NCBI GenBank assembly: GCA_937859855.1
Contig: CALMAR010000143.1
Span: forward strand, 1-17,207
Direction: 5' to 3'
DNA from: an uncultured Kineosporia sp.
Lineage (GTDB): Bacteria; Actinomycetota; Actinomycetes; Actinomycetales; Kineosporiaceae
Length of the DNA stretch: 17,207 bases
This document shows positions 6,449 through 14,785 of this stretch, piece by piece (position 1 is the stretch's first letter; every line of letters starts with the position of its first letter). Below the pieces are notes generated by a model. The model did not search any database and was not told where the DNA came from. It saw only the letters and a list, made by a program, of their open reading frames with translations. Made by a program: the position numbers and the translations under genes.

Positions 6449-6622
6449 ATGTCTGAACCCGACCTCGATCCCGAGATCTATCCACCTCTGGACCCCAGCG
6501 AGCCCGCCCCCGACGGTCCGGACGAACTGTTGCCCGATACGCCGGACACGCTGCCGCCCGCGCCGGCCGAGCCCGGCCCAGGTGACCCGGACGACCCCGA
6601 CGGCGTTCCCGAACCTGCCTGA
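6449..6622 (+). CDS. Small acidic proline-rich protein, function unknown
   Basis: A 57-residue reading frame from ATG 6449 to TGA 6622 in the gap between the LuxR gene and the hydrolase. It starts MSEPDLDPEIYPPLDPSEP and is almost wholly Asp, Glu, Pro, Gly and Ala, with no basic residue, so it is strongly acidic and probably disordered. Third positions are mostly G/C, consistent with coding. It ends 17 nt before the hydrolase start, so the two could be co-transcribed. No Shine-Dalgarno is seen; an inverted repeat (GCCAG 6428-6432, CTGGC 6441-6445) directly precedes the ATG. I do not recognise the family. Low complexity alone could also produce such a frame. Confidence 0.5.
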   Translation: MSEPDLDPEIYPPLDPSEPAPDGPDELLPDTPDTLPPAPAEPGPGDPDDPDGVPEPA

Positions 6623-6639
6623 CCGATCGCGCCTGAGCT

Positions 6640-7434
6640 GTGGCCGAGCGCGTCACCTTCACCAGTAGCCGGGGGCCCCGGCTGGCCGGCCTTCTCGATC
6701 TGCCGTCCGGAACCGTCCGTGGCTGGGGCGTGTTCGCGCACGGTTTCGCCCTGAGCAAGGACTCGCCCGCGGCGGCCCGGACCTGCCGTCAGCTGGCTGC
6801 CGACGGCATCGCCATGCTGCGGTTCGACAACCTCGGCCTCGGCGATTCCGAGGGTGACTGGGGGGACGGGTCGTTCACGGTCAAGGTGGACGACACGGTC
6901 CGGGCGGCCGAGTTCCTCACTGAGCGAGGCACGCCGCCGGACCTGCTGGCCGGCCACTCCTTCGGCGGGGCGGCGGTGATCGCCGCGGCCCGGTGGGTGC
7001 CGAGCGTACGGGCTGTGGTCACCATCGGTGCCCCCTTCGAGCCGAAGAACGTGGAACGGCACTACCAGGCCTTGGTCGATCGGGTCCTGCAAGAGGGTCA
7101 CGCAGAATGGCTGGCCGGTGGCAAGGCGCTGGTGCTGAAGCGGACCTTCGTCGAGGACATCCGCCGGGCCGAACTGCGCCACCACGTCCGCGAACTCAAT
7201 CTGCCTCTGCTGGTGATGCACTCGCCCAGCGACGACACCGTCCGGATCGAGAACGCCAGCAGCATCTTTCGGGCCGCCGGGCACCCGCGCAGCTTCGTCG
7301 CGCTGGAGGGGTCGGACCATCTGCTGACCGCGCCGGGGCAGGCGCAGCGGGCGGCAAGGATCATCAGTGCCTGGGCCGATCAGTATCTCAGTGCACAGCG
7401 GACGCCCGACACTGATCGGGGCGGCAACCGGTGA
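6640..7434 (+). CDS. Alpha/beta hydrolase (hydrolase half of the hydrolase-OsmC type)
   Basis: 264 residues from GTG 6640. The alpha/beta hydrolase fold is clear: an HGF oxyanion motif at 34-36 (VFAHGFALSKDS), RFDNLGLGDSEGDW, the nucleophile elbow GHSFGG with Ser107, an acid in HSPSDDTV (Asp198 or Asp199), and the catalytic His227 in GSDHLL. The sequence resembles the N-terminal half of bifunctional hydrolase/OsmC proteins of other bacteria (LGLGDSEGDW and GHSFGGAAV are typical), but no OsmC peroxidase domain follows. An esterase or serine hydrolase acting on a small substrate is likely; the substrate is unknown. The upstream small acidic ORF ends 17 nt earlier. The gene converges on the Ddn-like reductase with a 4-bp gap. 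Confidence 0.9.
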   Translation: MAERVTFTSSRGPRLAGLLDLPSGTVRGWGVFAHGFALSKDSPAAARTCRQLAADGIAMLRFDNLGLGDSEGDWGDGSFTVKVDDTVRAAEFLTERGTPPDLLAGHSFGGAAVIAAARWVPSVRAVVTIGAPFEPKNVERHYQALVDRVLQEGHAEWLAGGKALVLKRTFVEDIRRAELRHHVRELNLPLLVMHSPSDDTVRIENASSIFRAAGHPRSFVALEGSDHLLTAPGQAQRAARIISAWADQYLSAQRTPDTDRGGNR

Positions 7435-7438
7435 CGGG

Positions 7439-7900
7439 CTAGCTCTTTGGCGTCAGCCGCAGGACGGGCAGCTCCCGGTCGGTCTTGGCCAGGTAGGTGT
7501 TGAAGCCGGGATAGCGGGTCGCATGCCGGGTCCAGGCCTGGGCCCGCTGCTCACCGCCGAGCTGCTCGACGCTGACCGGGTGCTTGACGCCGTCCACCTC
7601 TGCCTCGACCTGATCGGGATGGGCCACGATGTTGTGGTACCAGCCCGGATGAGTTGCGGTGCCACCCGCCGAGGCCACCACGACCCAGCTTCCGTCGCCG
7701 CTGTCGGTGTAGGCCATCGGAGCGGTGCGTTTCTGGCCCGAGCGGGCACCGACCGTGGTCAGGTACAGCAGGTCCCTGTCCCCCATTTTGTTGCCGGCCC
7801 GCCGATGGATCCTGATCATGATCGGCATCATCAGCCGGCTCAGCAGACTAGGTGGCCGGCGAGCGCCACGCGTTCCCGGGGGCAACTTCTGGATCGCCAT
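7439..7900 (-). CDS. F420-dependent nitroreductase/quinone reductase family (Ddn-like, PF04075)
   Basis: 153 residues, the usual length for the deazaflavin-dependent nitroreductase family. Diagnostic blocks are LLYLTTVGARSGQKRTAPM (about 44-62), SWVVVASAGGTATHPGWYHN (71-90) and HPDQVEAEVDG. Family members such as mycobacterial Ddn use reduced coenzyme F420 to reduce quinones, nitro compounds or other electrophiles and often sit at the membrane. The N-terminal 30 residues (SRLMMPIMIRIHRR) are amphipathic, as in relatives. ATG 7900 has a strong ribosome binding site (AGGAGG, 7 nt away). A TTGATC hexamer at 7979-7984 might be a -35 element. The gene implies F420 in this organism; the physiological substrate is unknown. 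Confidence 0.92.
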   Translation of the reverse strand: MAIQKLPPGTRGARRPPSLLSRLMMPIMIRIHRRAGNKMGDRDLLYLTTVGARSGQKRTAPMAYTDSGDGSWVVVASAGGTATHPGWYHNIVAHPDQVEAEVDGVKHPVSVEQLGGEQRAQAWTRHATRYPGFNTYLAKTDRELPVLRLTPKS

Positions 7901-8024
7901 TCAGCACCTCCTGAAAACATTTTCGCCGCAATGAGCCGGCCGGACTCAGCTGAGCCTAATCGCGGCGCCGGGGCCGGGGATCAACTGCCCGGCGTACATC
8001 TGGGCCGGAATTGCAGGCCCCCGG

Positions 8025-9185
8025 CTACCGGTAGGGGCGGAAGAACGTGCGCAACTCCTCGGCGTACAGCTCCGGTTCCTCGAACGGCGCGAAGTGACCG
8101 CCGCGGGCGGGCTGGCTTACCCAGACCACATTGGCGGTGCGTTCCAGCCACGCCCGCGGGGGCCGGAGGATGTCGCCGGGGAACAGTGAGAAGCCGGACG
8201 GAACCTCCACCCGGCGGCCCAGTTGGTCAGGCGGGATCGCGGCGTTCGCGTGGTACATCCGCATCGATGAGCCGATCGTTCCGGTCAGCCAGTAGATGGT
8301 GATGCCGGTCAGGATCTCGTCCTTGCTGAAGCTTCGCTCGATGTCGCCGCCGCAGTCGCTCCAGCCTCGCAGTTTCTCCACGATCCAGGCCGCCAGCCCG
8401 GCCGGTGAGTCGCTCAGCCCCGCGGCGACGGTCTGGGGCTTCGTCCGGTGGATGGCGGCGTAGGCACCTTCGGCGCCACTCCACGCCACGCCGTCCTGGA
8501 TCCAGTCCCGCTCCGCCGCCGTCAGGTCGGCCGGATCACCGGTGAAGATGGGCAATCCCGCGTCCATCCGGTGCACGGCGGGCACCCGATCCGGGAAATC
8601 GAGTGCGAGATAGCGGCTCACGTGGCTGCCGATGTCGCCACCGGCCGCACCGAATCGCGGATATCCCAGCACGTCCATCAACTGGGCCCACAGGCGCGCC
8701 ACGGCGATCGAATCGAGCTGGGGACCGGCCGGGTGACTCGAATAGCCATAGCCCGGCATATCCGGCACAACCACGTCGAACGCGTCGGCCGGATCCGCGC
8801 CGTGCGCAGCCGGATCGGTCAGGAGCGGAATCACCTTGGTGTAGCGCCAGAACGAGTCCGGCCAGCCGTGATTCAGCAGCAGCGGCAGGGCACCCCCGGC
8901 CGAAGCGGCCGCCCGTACGTGCACGAAGTGGATACCCGCGCCCCCCAGTGGAACGCGAAAACGGGGAAGCTCGGCCAGCGCCGCCTCCTGGGCCGGCCAG
9001 TCGAATTCCTCAGCCCAGTAGCGGCCGAGCTCGGACAAGTAGGTGAGATCGGTGCCCAGCGACCAGCCCGCATTCTCCGGCGCGTCCGGCCAGCGGGTGG
9101 CTCGCAGCCGGGTCCGCAGATCCGCGAGTTCCGCTGGACTGGCCTGCGGGCTGAACGGCTCGGGCCGAGGCAGTGCATCCGGCAT
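8025..9185 (-). CDS. Epoxide hydrolase (EHN-domain alpha/beta hydrolase)
   Basis: 386 residues from ATG 9185; ATG 9197, four codons upstream, is the alternative. Neither has a clear ribosome binding site. Residues 8-115 form the epoxide hydrolase N-terminal domain (ADLRTRLRATRWPD, then GRYWAEEFDWPAQEAALAEL). The catalytic fold follows: HGWPDSFW (106-113) for the oxyanion hole, GGDIGSHVSRYLA with nucleophile Asp184, PDMPGYGYSS, a probable acid Asp338 in FPGD, and base His364 in GGHFAPFEEPE. The nucleophile motif has Ile where GGDWG is usual. Members hydrolyse epoxides to diols, and juvenile-hormone-type enzymes belong here. The gene is divergent from the methyltransferase operon and shares its promoter region, so it may belong to the same pathway, but that is inference. 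Confidence 0.92.
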   Translation of the reverse strand: MPDALPRPEPFSPQASPAELADLRTRLRATRWPDAPENAGWSLGTDLTYLSELGRYWAEEFDWPAQEAALAELPRFRVPLGGAGIHFVHVRAAASAGGALPLLLNHGWPDSFWRYTKVIPLLTDPAAHGADPADAFDVVVPDMPGYGYSSHPAGPQLDSIAVARLWAQLMDVLGYPRFGAAGGDIGSHVSRYLALDFPDRVPAVHRMDAGLPIFTGDPADLTAAERDWIQDGVAWSGAEGAYAAIHRTKPQTVAAGLSDSPAGLAAWIVEKLRGWSDCGGDIERSFSKDEILTGITIYWLTGTIGSSMRMYHANAAIPPDQLGRRVEVPSGFSLFPGDILRPPRAWLERTANVVWVSQPARGGHFAPFEEPELYAEELRTFFRPYR

Positions 9186-9200
9186 GGGAAGCACCATACG

Positions 9201-9301
9201 GTCTGGGAGCCGAGCAGCCAGACTTCCGGGGAAACTCCGTAGATACCCGGATACTGGCCGGGCGGCCTGATTCCTAGCGTTCGAAGTCCAGCCGGGGAAA
9301 C
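9201..9301. promoter_or_regulatory. Divergent promoter region with inverted and direct repeats
   Basis: The 142-bp gap between the epoxide hydrolase start and the methyltransferase start holds two structures. An inverted repeat, GTCTGG (9201-9206) with CCAGAC (9218-9223), is separated by 11 bp and lies next to the epoxide hydrolase start. A 10-bp direct repeat, CCGGGGAAAC, occurs at 9226-9235 and 9292-9301. Either could be a regulator site, for instance for the LuxR protein of the operon. No clear sigma-70 hexamer pair is visible. Confidence 0.35.
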
Positions 9302-9327
9302 ATGATGCCGAACGCGAGGAGGCCATC

Positions 9328-10416
9328 GTGGCCAGCACCACCGACACGCCGGTCAGCAGCCAGATCGACGAAGACAAGCTGAACCAGTTCATCTACCAGT
9401 TCGTCACCGACCTCGGGGCCACCGTCCAGGCGGCCAACGTGGTGATCGGTGACAAGCTCGGGCTGTATCGGGCACTGGCGGCGGCCGGCCCCAGCACCCC
9501 GCGAGAACTAGCCGCTGCCACCGGCACCCGCGAACGGTACGTCCGCGAGTGGCTGGCCGGGCAGGCGGCCGGGGGGTACGCCAGCTACGACCCGGACAGC
9601 CAGCGTTATCACCTCACACCGGAGCAGGCCTTGGCCCTGGCCGACGAGAACAGCCCAGCCTTCGTGCCCGGTGCGTTCCAGCTCGCCTGCGCGACTGTGC
9701 GGGACGAGCCCATGATCGCCGACGCGTTCCGGACCGGCGAGGGCGTCGGCTGGCACCAGCACAATCACGACGTCTTCGCCGGGTGCGAGCGGTTCTTCCG
9801 GCCCGGCTATGCCGCCAACCTGGTGGACGCCTGGTTGCCGGCCCTGGACGGGGTGGTGGAACGTCTCAGCACCGGCATCCGGGTGGCCGACGTCGGTTGC
9901 GGCTACGGCGCCTCGACAGTGCTGATGGCACAGGCCTTTCCGGCGTCCAGCTTCATCGGCTTCGACTATCACGCCGAGTCGATCGACCAGGCCCGCAAGC
10001 GGGCCGCCGAGGCCGGGGTGGGCGACCGGTGCCAGTTCCAGGTGGCCTCCGCCCAGGACTTCCCGCTGGGCGACTATGGCCTGGTGACCACCTTCGACTG
10101 CCTGCACGACATGGGCGACCCCGGCGCCGCCGCGGCCCGGGTCCGGGCCTCGCTGGCTCCGGACGGAACCTGGCTACTGGTCGAGCCCGCGGCCGGTGAT
10201 CGGGTCCAGGACAATCTCAACCCCGTGGGCCGGGCGTATTACGGCTTCTCCACTCTGCTCTGTGTTCCCAACTCGCTGTCTCAGGACGTCGGCGTGGCGC
10301 TGGGTGCGCAGGCGGGCGAGGCGGCGCTGCGCGCGGTGGCCGCACCGGCCGGGTTCAGCCGGTTCAGGGTGGCCGCGCAGACACCGCTGAATCTGGTCAT
10401 CGAGGCCCGTCCATAA
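9328..10416 (+). CDS. SAM-dependent methyltransferase with winged-helix N-terminus (Rv2258c-like)
   Basis: 362 residues from GTG 9328, supported by GAGGAGG about 8 nt upstream. Residues about 20-100 form a winged-helix dimerisation region (GDKLGLYRALAAAGPSTPREL, then TGTRERYVREWLAGQAAGGY). The class I methyltransferase core follows: SAM motif I VADVGCGYGAS at 186-196, acidic motif II FIGFDYH (209-215), and FDCLHDMGDP. The layout matches the mycobacterial Rv2258c family, which methylates small molecules of unknown identity. It is the first gene of an operon: 34 bp separate it from the decarboxylase, and the LAL regulator follows. It may methylate the product or precursor of the decarboxylase; the acceptor atom cannot be deduced. 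Confidence 0.93.
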   Translation: MASTTDTPVSSQIDEDKLNQFIYQFVTDLGATVQAANVVIGDKLGLYRALAAAGPSTPRELAAATGTRERYVREWLAGQAAGGYASYDPDSQRYHLTPEQALALADENSPAFVPGAFQLACATVRDEPMIADAFRTGEGVGWHQHNHDVFAGCERFFRPGYAANLVDAWLPALDGVVERLSTGIRVADVGCGYGASTVLMAQAFPASSFIGFDYHAESIDQARKRAAEAGVGDRCQFQVASAQDFPLGDYGLVTTFDCLHDMGDPGAAAARVRASLAPDGTWLLVEPAAGDRVQDNLNPVGRAYYGFSTLLCVPNSLSQDVGVALGAQAGEAALRAVAAPAGFSRFRVAAQTPLNLVIEARP

Positions 10417-10450
10417 CCGGCTAGCGACAGTAACCCGAGGAGGCGGCATC

Positions 10451-11833
10451 ATGCGGACGCCGGACTGGAAAGGCCCGCTCGGAGAGGCTTTCGAGCAATC
10501 CCTGGGCTACCTGGAAAGCCTTCCGGAGCGCCGGATCTCACCTCCAGCCGATCCTAGCGAGCTGCGCCGCACGCTCGGTGGCCCACTGCCCGAGCAGCCT
10601 GCCGATCCGCGGCAGGTGGTGGCCGACCTGGCGGTGAACGCCGGGCGCGGCACGGTGGCTTCGGGCAGCGGGCGCTACTTCGGGTTCGTGATCGGCGGGG
10701 CGATGCCGGCCGCGCTGGCCGCGGACTGGCTGACCGCGGCGTGGGATCAGAATGCGGCACTGCAGATCGCCGGTCCGGCCGCCAGCGTGGCCGAAGAAGT
10801 AGCAGGCCGCTGGCTGGTCGAACTGCTGGGGCTGCCGCCTCAAGCGTCGGCCGGGTTCGTCACCGGCGCTCAGATGGCCAACTTCACCGGCCTGAGCATC
10901 GGCCTGACCGAGGTGCTGCGAGCCGCCGGGTGGGACCTGCGGACCGCTGGACTGTGGGGCGCACCGAGGGTCACGGTGCTGGTGGGCGCGGGCCGGCACG
11001 ACACCATCGACCGGGCCCTGCGCTTCCTCGGAATGGGAAGTGATGCGGTGCTGCCAGTACCGATGGACGACCAGGGCCGAATGATCCCGGCCGCCCTGGC
11101 CGCGTTGCTCGATCGGGTGGCCGGTCCGGTGATCGTCTGCGCCCAGGCCGGCAACGTGAACACCGGTGCGATCGACCCGATGGGTGAGATCTGCGATATC
11201 ACCCATCTGCGCGGCGGATGGGTGCACGTGGACGGCGCCTTCGGACTCTGGGCCGCCGCCAGCCCGCAACTGCGCCATCTGGTGGACGGCGTCAGCCAGG
11301 CCGACTCCTGGGCCACCGATGCGCACAAGTGGCTGAACGTGCCCTACGACTCTGGACTGGTGTTCTGCGCCCACCCGGAAGCACATCGGGCCGCGATGGG
11401 CATCCGGGCCGGTTACCTCATCCAGGGCGGCTCCGGCCAGCGCGACGGCCTCGACTATGTGCCCGACTTCTCCCGGCGGGGCAGGGGTTTCGCGGTGCAC
11501 TCGGCGATCCGCACCCTCGGGCGGCAGGGCATCGCCGAACTGGTCGAGCGCTGCTGCCAGCTGGCCCGGCGCTTCGCTGACCAACTCGAAAAGGCTGACC
11601 AGGTGGAGGTTTTGAACGATGTCGCGCTGAATCAGGTGCTGGTCCGGTTCGGTGCCGACGACGAGCTGACCCGGGCGGTGGTGCAGCGGGTCCAGAACGA
11701 CGGGACTTGCTGGATGAGCGGTACCACCTGGCGCGGCCAGGCTGCGATGCGGATCTCGGTGTCCAACTGGGCCTGCGACGAGGAGGACGTCGACCGGTCG
11801 GTGGCGGCGATCCTGCGGTGTGCCCGTGCCTGA
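10451..11833 (+). CDS. PLP-dependent group II amino acid decarboxylase
   Basis: 460 residues of the pyridoxal-dependent decarboxylase family (PF00282). GAGGAGG lies 9 nt before ATG 10451. Landmarks are the entry SGRYFGFVIGG (73-83), FVTGAQMANFTGL (136-148), QAGNVNTGAID (232-242), Asp261 in VHVDGAFG that contacts the pyridine nitrogen, and the PLP lysine K293 in ATDAHKWLNVPYD. The family includes aromatic amino acid, glutamate and 2,4-diaminobutyrate decarboxylases; conserved blocks alone do not fix the substrate. The product would be an amine and CO2. It lies between a methyltransferase and a large LuxR regulator whose start overlaps its last 14 nt, so the three are probably one transcript. 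A lyase or aldolase role is possible in some relatives. Confidence 0.92.
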   Translation: MRTPDWKGPLGEAFEQSLGYLESLPERRISPPADPSELRRTLGGPLPEQPADPRQVVADLAVNAGRGTVASGSGRYFGFVIGGAMPAALAADWLTAAWDQNAALQIAGPAASVAEEVAGRWLVELLGLPPQASAGFVTGAQMANFTGLSIGLTEVLRAAGWDLRTAGLWGAPRVTVLVGAGRHDTIDRALRFLGMGSDAVLPVPMDDQGRMIPAALAALLDRVAGPVIVCAQAGNVNTGAIDPMGEICDITHLRGGWVHVDGAFGLWAAASPQLRHLVDGVSQADSWATDAHKWLNVPYDSGLVFCAHPEAHRAAMGIRAGYLIQGGSGQRDGLDYVPDFSRRGRGFAVHSAIRTLGRQGIAELVERCCQLARRFADQLEKADQVEVLNDVALNQVLVRFGADDELTRAVVQRVQNDGTCWMSGTTWRGQAAMRISVSNWACDEEDVDRSVAAILRCARA

Positions 11834-14730
11834 ACCGGTTGTCCTGGTCGGGCGGGACGAGGAGATCGCCGCCCTGCGGACGCTGGTGCACAGCGCCGGG
11901 TCCGGCCACGGTGCGGTCGTGCTGGTCGCCGGTGAGGCGGGAGCGGGCAAGACCACCCTGGTCCACGCCGGGATGGGCCACGAACCGGTCGATCTGCTCA
12001 CCGCCGCCAGCGTGCCGGGCGGCAGTGTGGCGTTCGGGCCGATCATTGAGGCGTTCCGCGGCTACCTGCGATCCGGGGACGCCGCTGCGCTGGCCAGCGG
12101 GCCATTGGCTGATCATCTGGCCCGGCTGCTGCCCGAACTGGGCCCGGCGGCCGCGGGCGGCGATCGGGCCACGCTGCTGGAGGCGATCCGGCTCGGGCTG
12201 GCCCGGATCGCCGTGGAACGGCCCGGCCGGGTGGTGACCGTGTTCCTGGACGACCTGCAATGGGCCGACAACGCCACGATCGAGCTGCTGCCCGCGCTGG
12301 CCCGATCGGCGCAGGATCTGCCGCTGCTGATCGTGGCCGCGTTCCGCAGCGACGAACTGCCCCGCACTCATCTGATCCGGCGGGTCCGGGGGGAGTTGCG
12401 CCGGGCTGGGCTGCTGCACCAGATCGTGGTGGAACCGCTCGGTCCCCGCGGGACCAGCGAACTGCTGAGTCAGATCCTCGGGACGGTGTCGCCAGCGGTC
12501 AGCCGGGCCGTCTTCGACCGGACCGACGGGTTGCCGTTCTTCATCCACGAACTCGGTTCGGCGCTGACCAGCAATGGCCGCCTGGTTCCCGGCCCGTCCG
12601 GAATGGAGCTGACGCCCGGCCAGGACCTGCCGCTGCCGGAGAGCGTCCGGGACGCCGTGCTGCTGCAGGCGGCCCAATTGTCCGAGCCGGCCCGGTCGGT
12701 GCTGTCGGCGGCGGCGGTGGCGGGCCACAGCTTCGACCCGGAGCTGGTGACAACCATTGCGCAGCAACGTGAATGGCCGCAAGAAGTGCTCCGCCTCGGT
12801 TTCGTGCAGGAGACCGGGAACGGGCGAATGACCTTCCGGCACGGCCTGATCAGGGAGGCGTTCTATGCCGACATCCCCTGGAGCCGGCGGGTCGGGCTGC
12901 ATGCCGGAGTGGCCGAGCAACTGGAGGGATCCAGTGCGGCACCGGCAGTGATCGCTGAACACTGGGCGCTGGGCCGTCAGCCGGAACGGGCCCGCAGGTG
13001 GAATCTCATCGCCGCCGAGCAGTTCTGCGCCGTCCACGCCTATCGCGACGCCGTTCGCAGTTCCAGGCTGGCGCTGGACCAGTGGCCGGACGACGACGCC
13101 GAGCAGCGGCTGGCGGTGCTGGAGCGGATGGCTCATGCCTGCGAACTGGGTGGCGAGCTGGCCGATGCCGCCACCGCCTGGCGAGAGGTGATCGAGCGGC
13201 TCGCCCGCCAGCCCGGCCAGGAGGGCAGGAGCGCCATCGCATATCGCCGGCTGGCCGCAACCCTGGAGATGCTGGGCCGGTGGACGGAGGCGCTGGCCAG
13301 CCGGGATCGGGCGGCGTTGGCCTTCGGGGCCGCCCAGCAGCCGGGCGAAGCCGCGGCCGAGCTCTTGGTCGCGGCCGCGCATCTTCGCTCCGCCGGGAGT
13401 TTCCGCGCCGCGATCGGCTTGCTGGAACCGGCCAAGGAGCAGGCTCGGCAATCCGGCCGGGTGGACCTGGAAGCTCGGATCCTGGGTCACGAGGGCAACG
13501 CCCGGGCCCGGCTGGGGGAGGGGGAGCCGGCCGTCGAGATGGTCCGGTCCGGGCTGGCGCTGGCCCTGGATCACGGCCTGACCGGGGCAGCGGCGGACAT
13601 CTATCAACGCCTGGCGGATGCCCTGGAGCACTGCGGTGACTACGGCGCGGCCAAAGACACCTACCACGAGGCGTTCAACTTCTGCTCGGTGAACGGGATC
13701 GAGCCGACCGCGCAGCTGTGCCTGGCCTGTCTCACCTCCGTGCTGCGGCAGTCGGGGGACTGGGACCGGGCGGTGATGCTCTGCCGTCAGGTGCTCGCTT
13801 CGCCCGATGCCAGTACGCACGCCCGCGCCGCTGCGGCCGGAATGTACGGCTCGATCCTGGGGCAGCGCGGCCAGACCAAGCGGGCCCGGCCGCTGCTGCT
13901 CGAAGCCGCTGCCCTCTCCCGGCAGATCGAATTGTCCGCGATGGAGCTGATGTCGGCCTGGGGGCTGGCGATCGTGGATGAGGTCGAGGGTGCAACCGAA
14001 TCCGCCGCCGCGCACTGTCATTCGATGCTGCAGCGGTGGCAGCAGACCGAGGATCGGCACTACGCGGTCGGTCCGCTGCGCTGGGCCACCACGTTCTTCG
14101 CCGAAACCGGGGATGCTGCCTCGGCCCGAACCTGTGCGGCCAGCCTGGCCCAGCTCGCGGCTGGAGCCGAACACGGTGAGGTGATGTCGGCGCTGGCCCA
14201 CGCGTTGGGTGAAACCGCTTGGCTGGACGGCAATCTGGAGCAGGCGGCCGAACACTTCATCCGGGCGGTGGCCCTGCTGGACGGCGTCGAAGCACCGTTC
14301 GACCGGGCCGAGTCGCAGCGGCGGGCCGGTTCCGCGCTGGCTGGGCTGGGTCGCCGGGAGGAGGCGGTGGAGCAACTGGTGGCTGCGCACCGGCTGGCCC
14401 GGCGGCTGGAGGCCCGGCCGCTGCTGGCCCGGGTGGCCGCAGACCTGGCGGGGGGGGGGCGGCGGGGCGCGCCGACGGGCGCTCGGCGAGCGGGCCGAGC
14501 GAAGGCTGGGACGGCGGGCGGCAGCCGAAGAGGCCAGCGGCGGGCTCACCCGGCGCGAGCCCGAAGTGGTGCGGCTGGTCGCGGGCGATGCGACCAACCG
14601 GGAGCTCGCCCGGGAGCTGTTACTCAGCCCGCGCACGGTGGAGACCCACGTCAGCAGCATCGTGCTGAAGCTGAACTGCCGATCCCGGGCCGACGCCGCT
14701 CGCCGGGCCAGTGAACTGGGATTGGTGTGA
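11820..14730 (+). CDS. LAL-type LuxR regulator (AAA ATPase + TPR + HTH), frameshifted at a G10 tract
   Basis: The protein opens with GTG 11820 (or 11826), inside the decarboxylase gene, implying translational coupling. Residues 10-300 are an AAA-type ATPase: LVGRDEEI, Walker A GEAGAGKTT (38-46), and Walker B VTVFLDDLQWAD (139-150). Residues about 390-880 are helical repeats of TPR type. As read, the frame runs past a ten-G tract (14450-14459) into Arg/Gly-rich nonsense and stops at 14714 with no DNA-binding domain. Removing one base restores a LuxR helix-turn-helix in the neighbouring frame: GLTRREPEVVRLVAGDA, LARELLLSPRTVETHVSS and LKLNCRSRADAARR, ending at 14730 for 969 residues. LAL proteins activate nearby genes after ATP and ligand binding. 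Whether the break is real, phase-variable or a sequencing error cannot be told here. Confidence 0.88.
14450..14459 (+). repeat. Ten-G homopolymer at the frameshift point of the LAL regulator
   Basis: Ten consecutive G bases are followed by a G/C-only stretch. Nine G would give a continuous reading frame into the LuxR helix-turn-helix; ten do not. It lies in a Gly-rich linker between the helical repeats and the DNA-binding domain, where a change in Gly number would be harmless but a change of frame is decisive. Confidence 0.9.
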
Positions 14731-14785
14731 TCAGGGCCAATCACGCCCCGAACAGGACAAAAGAGCCGGTGCTGCGCGAGGCCGA

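Noticed and set aside
9186..9392. N-terminal extension of the epoxide hydrolase to a start at 9392
   Set aside because: The extra residues overlap the divergent methyltransferase coding region and its promoter, and the family begins close to residue 1 of the chosen start.
11418..14744. 1108-codon minus-strand open frame
   Set aside because: It is antisense to the LAL regulator and decarboxylase. It arises from high third-position GC and has Gln/Pro/Arg/Gly-rich composition and no domain.
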